DNA of 33,001 bases from Sphingomonas sp. CCH9-E2. GTDB taxonomy: Bacteria; Pseudomonadota; Alphaproteobacteria; Sphingomonadales; Sphingomonadaceae. The first letter of the stretch is position 1; each line of letters begins with the position of its first letter. Where the stretch lies: NCBI RefSeq assembly GCF_001557215.1, contig NZ_LSJM01000310.1:1-33001 (forward strand), given 5' to 3'. Positions 32,874-33,001 of this stretch are shown one piece after another. Below the pieces are notes generated by a model. It was given only the letters and a program-made list of their open reading frames with translations, did not search any database and was not told where the DNA came from. Both the position numbers and the translations under genes were made by a program.

Positions 32874-33001
32874 TCCTCCCCCGGCCAGGGGGAGGTGGCA
32901 GCGCGAGGCGCTGACCGAGGGGGAGGAAGCGCGACGGTCGAGAAGGCACAGCCGTCCTCCCCCTCCGTCGCCTTCGGCGCCACCTCCCCCTGGCGGGGGA
33001 G
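32874..33001. repeat. composite inverted intergenic repeat (cut by window end)
   Basis: The left half (TCCTCCCCCGGCCAGGGGGAGG, then tggcagcgcgaggcgctga and cgagggggagga) and the right half (TCCTCCCCCTCCG..., gccttcggcg, CCTCCCCCTGGCGGGGGAG) are inverted relatives of each other separated by about 20 bp. It resembles the repeat at the left end of the window. It continues past the last base. Confidence 0.75.

Overview
The window is GC-rich alphaproteobacterial chromosome, most likely from a sphingomonad (Sphingomonas or a close relative). This rests on gene order (phoH-ybeY-corC, lnt, metK, trmB on one strand), strong G/C third-position preference, many short inverted intergenic repeats of types common in sphingomonads, and a class Ia ribonucleotide reductase of alphaproteobacterial type. 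No replication origin, rRNA operon or prophage is visible.

Layout. 1-2.0 kb: an intergenic repeat and a secreted M61 peptidase. 2.3-9.6 kb: the conserved phoH-ybeY-corC-lnt-metK run, interrupted between corC and lnt by a sorbosone-dehydrogenase-like gene, a small lipoprotein and a PHA-system protein. The metK leader carries a palindrome, a competing hairpin and a terminator-like stem just before the ribosome binding site. 9.6-12.6 kb: an RNB ribonuclease, an EAL phosphodiesterase and trmB. 12.7-14.1 kb: tRNA-Gly(TCC), a small membrane protein, tRNA-Tyr(GTA) and rlmB. 14.1-17.6 kb: a lipoprotein, a 2Fe-2S ferredoxin, an AlkA-type glycosylase and an ABC exporter. 17.7-21.7 kb: a formaldehyde-detoxification cluster (class III alcohol dehydrogenase, VOC protein, S-formylglutathione hydrolase) coupled to a CrtI-like oxidoreductase.

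21.7-23.9 kb is an accessory island. It holds a DUF6916-like small protein, an orphan helix-turn-helix gene, a GIY-YIG protein, two copies of a composite inverted repeat and a secreted Cys-containing protein. Its most striking element is an array in which GTCGC (minus strand) recurs at multiples of 11 bp, starting inside the 3' end of the helix-turn-helix gene and running past its stop. A perfect 9-bp inverted repeat overlies the ribosome binding site of the same gene. This pair is my best candidate for an undescribed system.

23.9-28.5 kb: nrdA and nrdB on the minus strand, separated by a DUF559 nuclease-like gene, a lipoprotein gene and two small membrane-protein genes whose ends overlap by ATGA. 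Two candidate NrdR boxes 32 bp apart lie upstream of nrdA. 28.7-32.8 kb: a TonB-dependent receptor and a divergent secreted amidase. The window ends in another inverted intergenic repeat.

All calls come from reading sequence and translations by eye. No database or folding program was run, and family assignments rest on remembered motifs.
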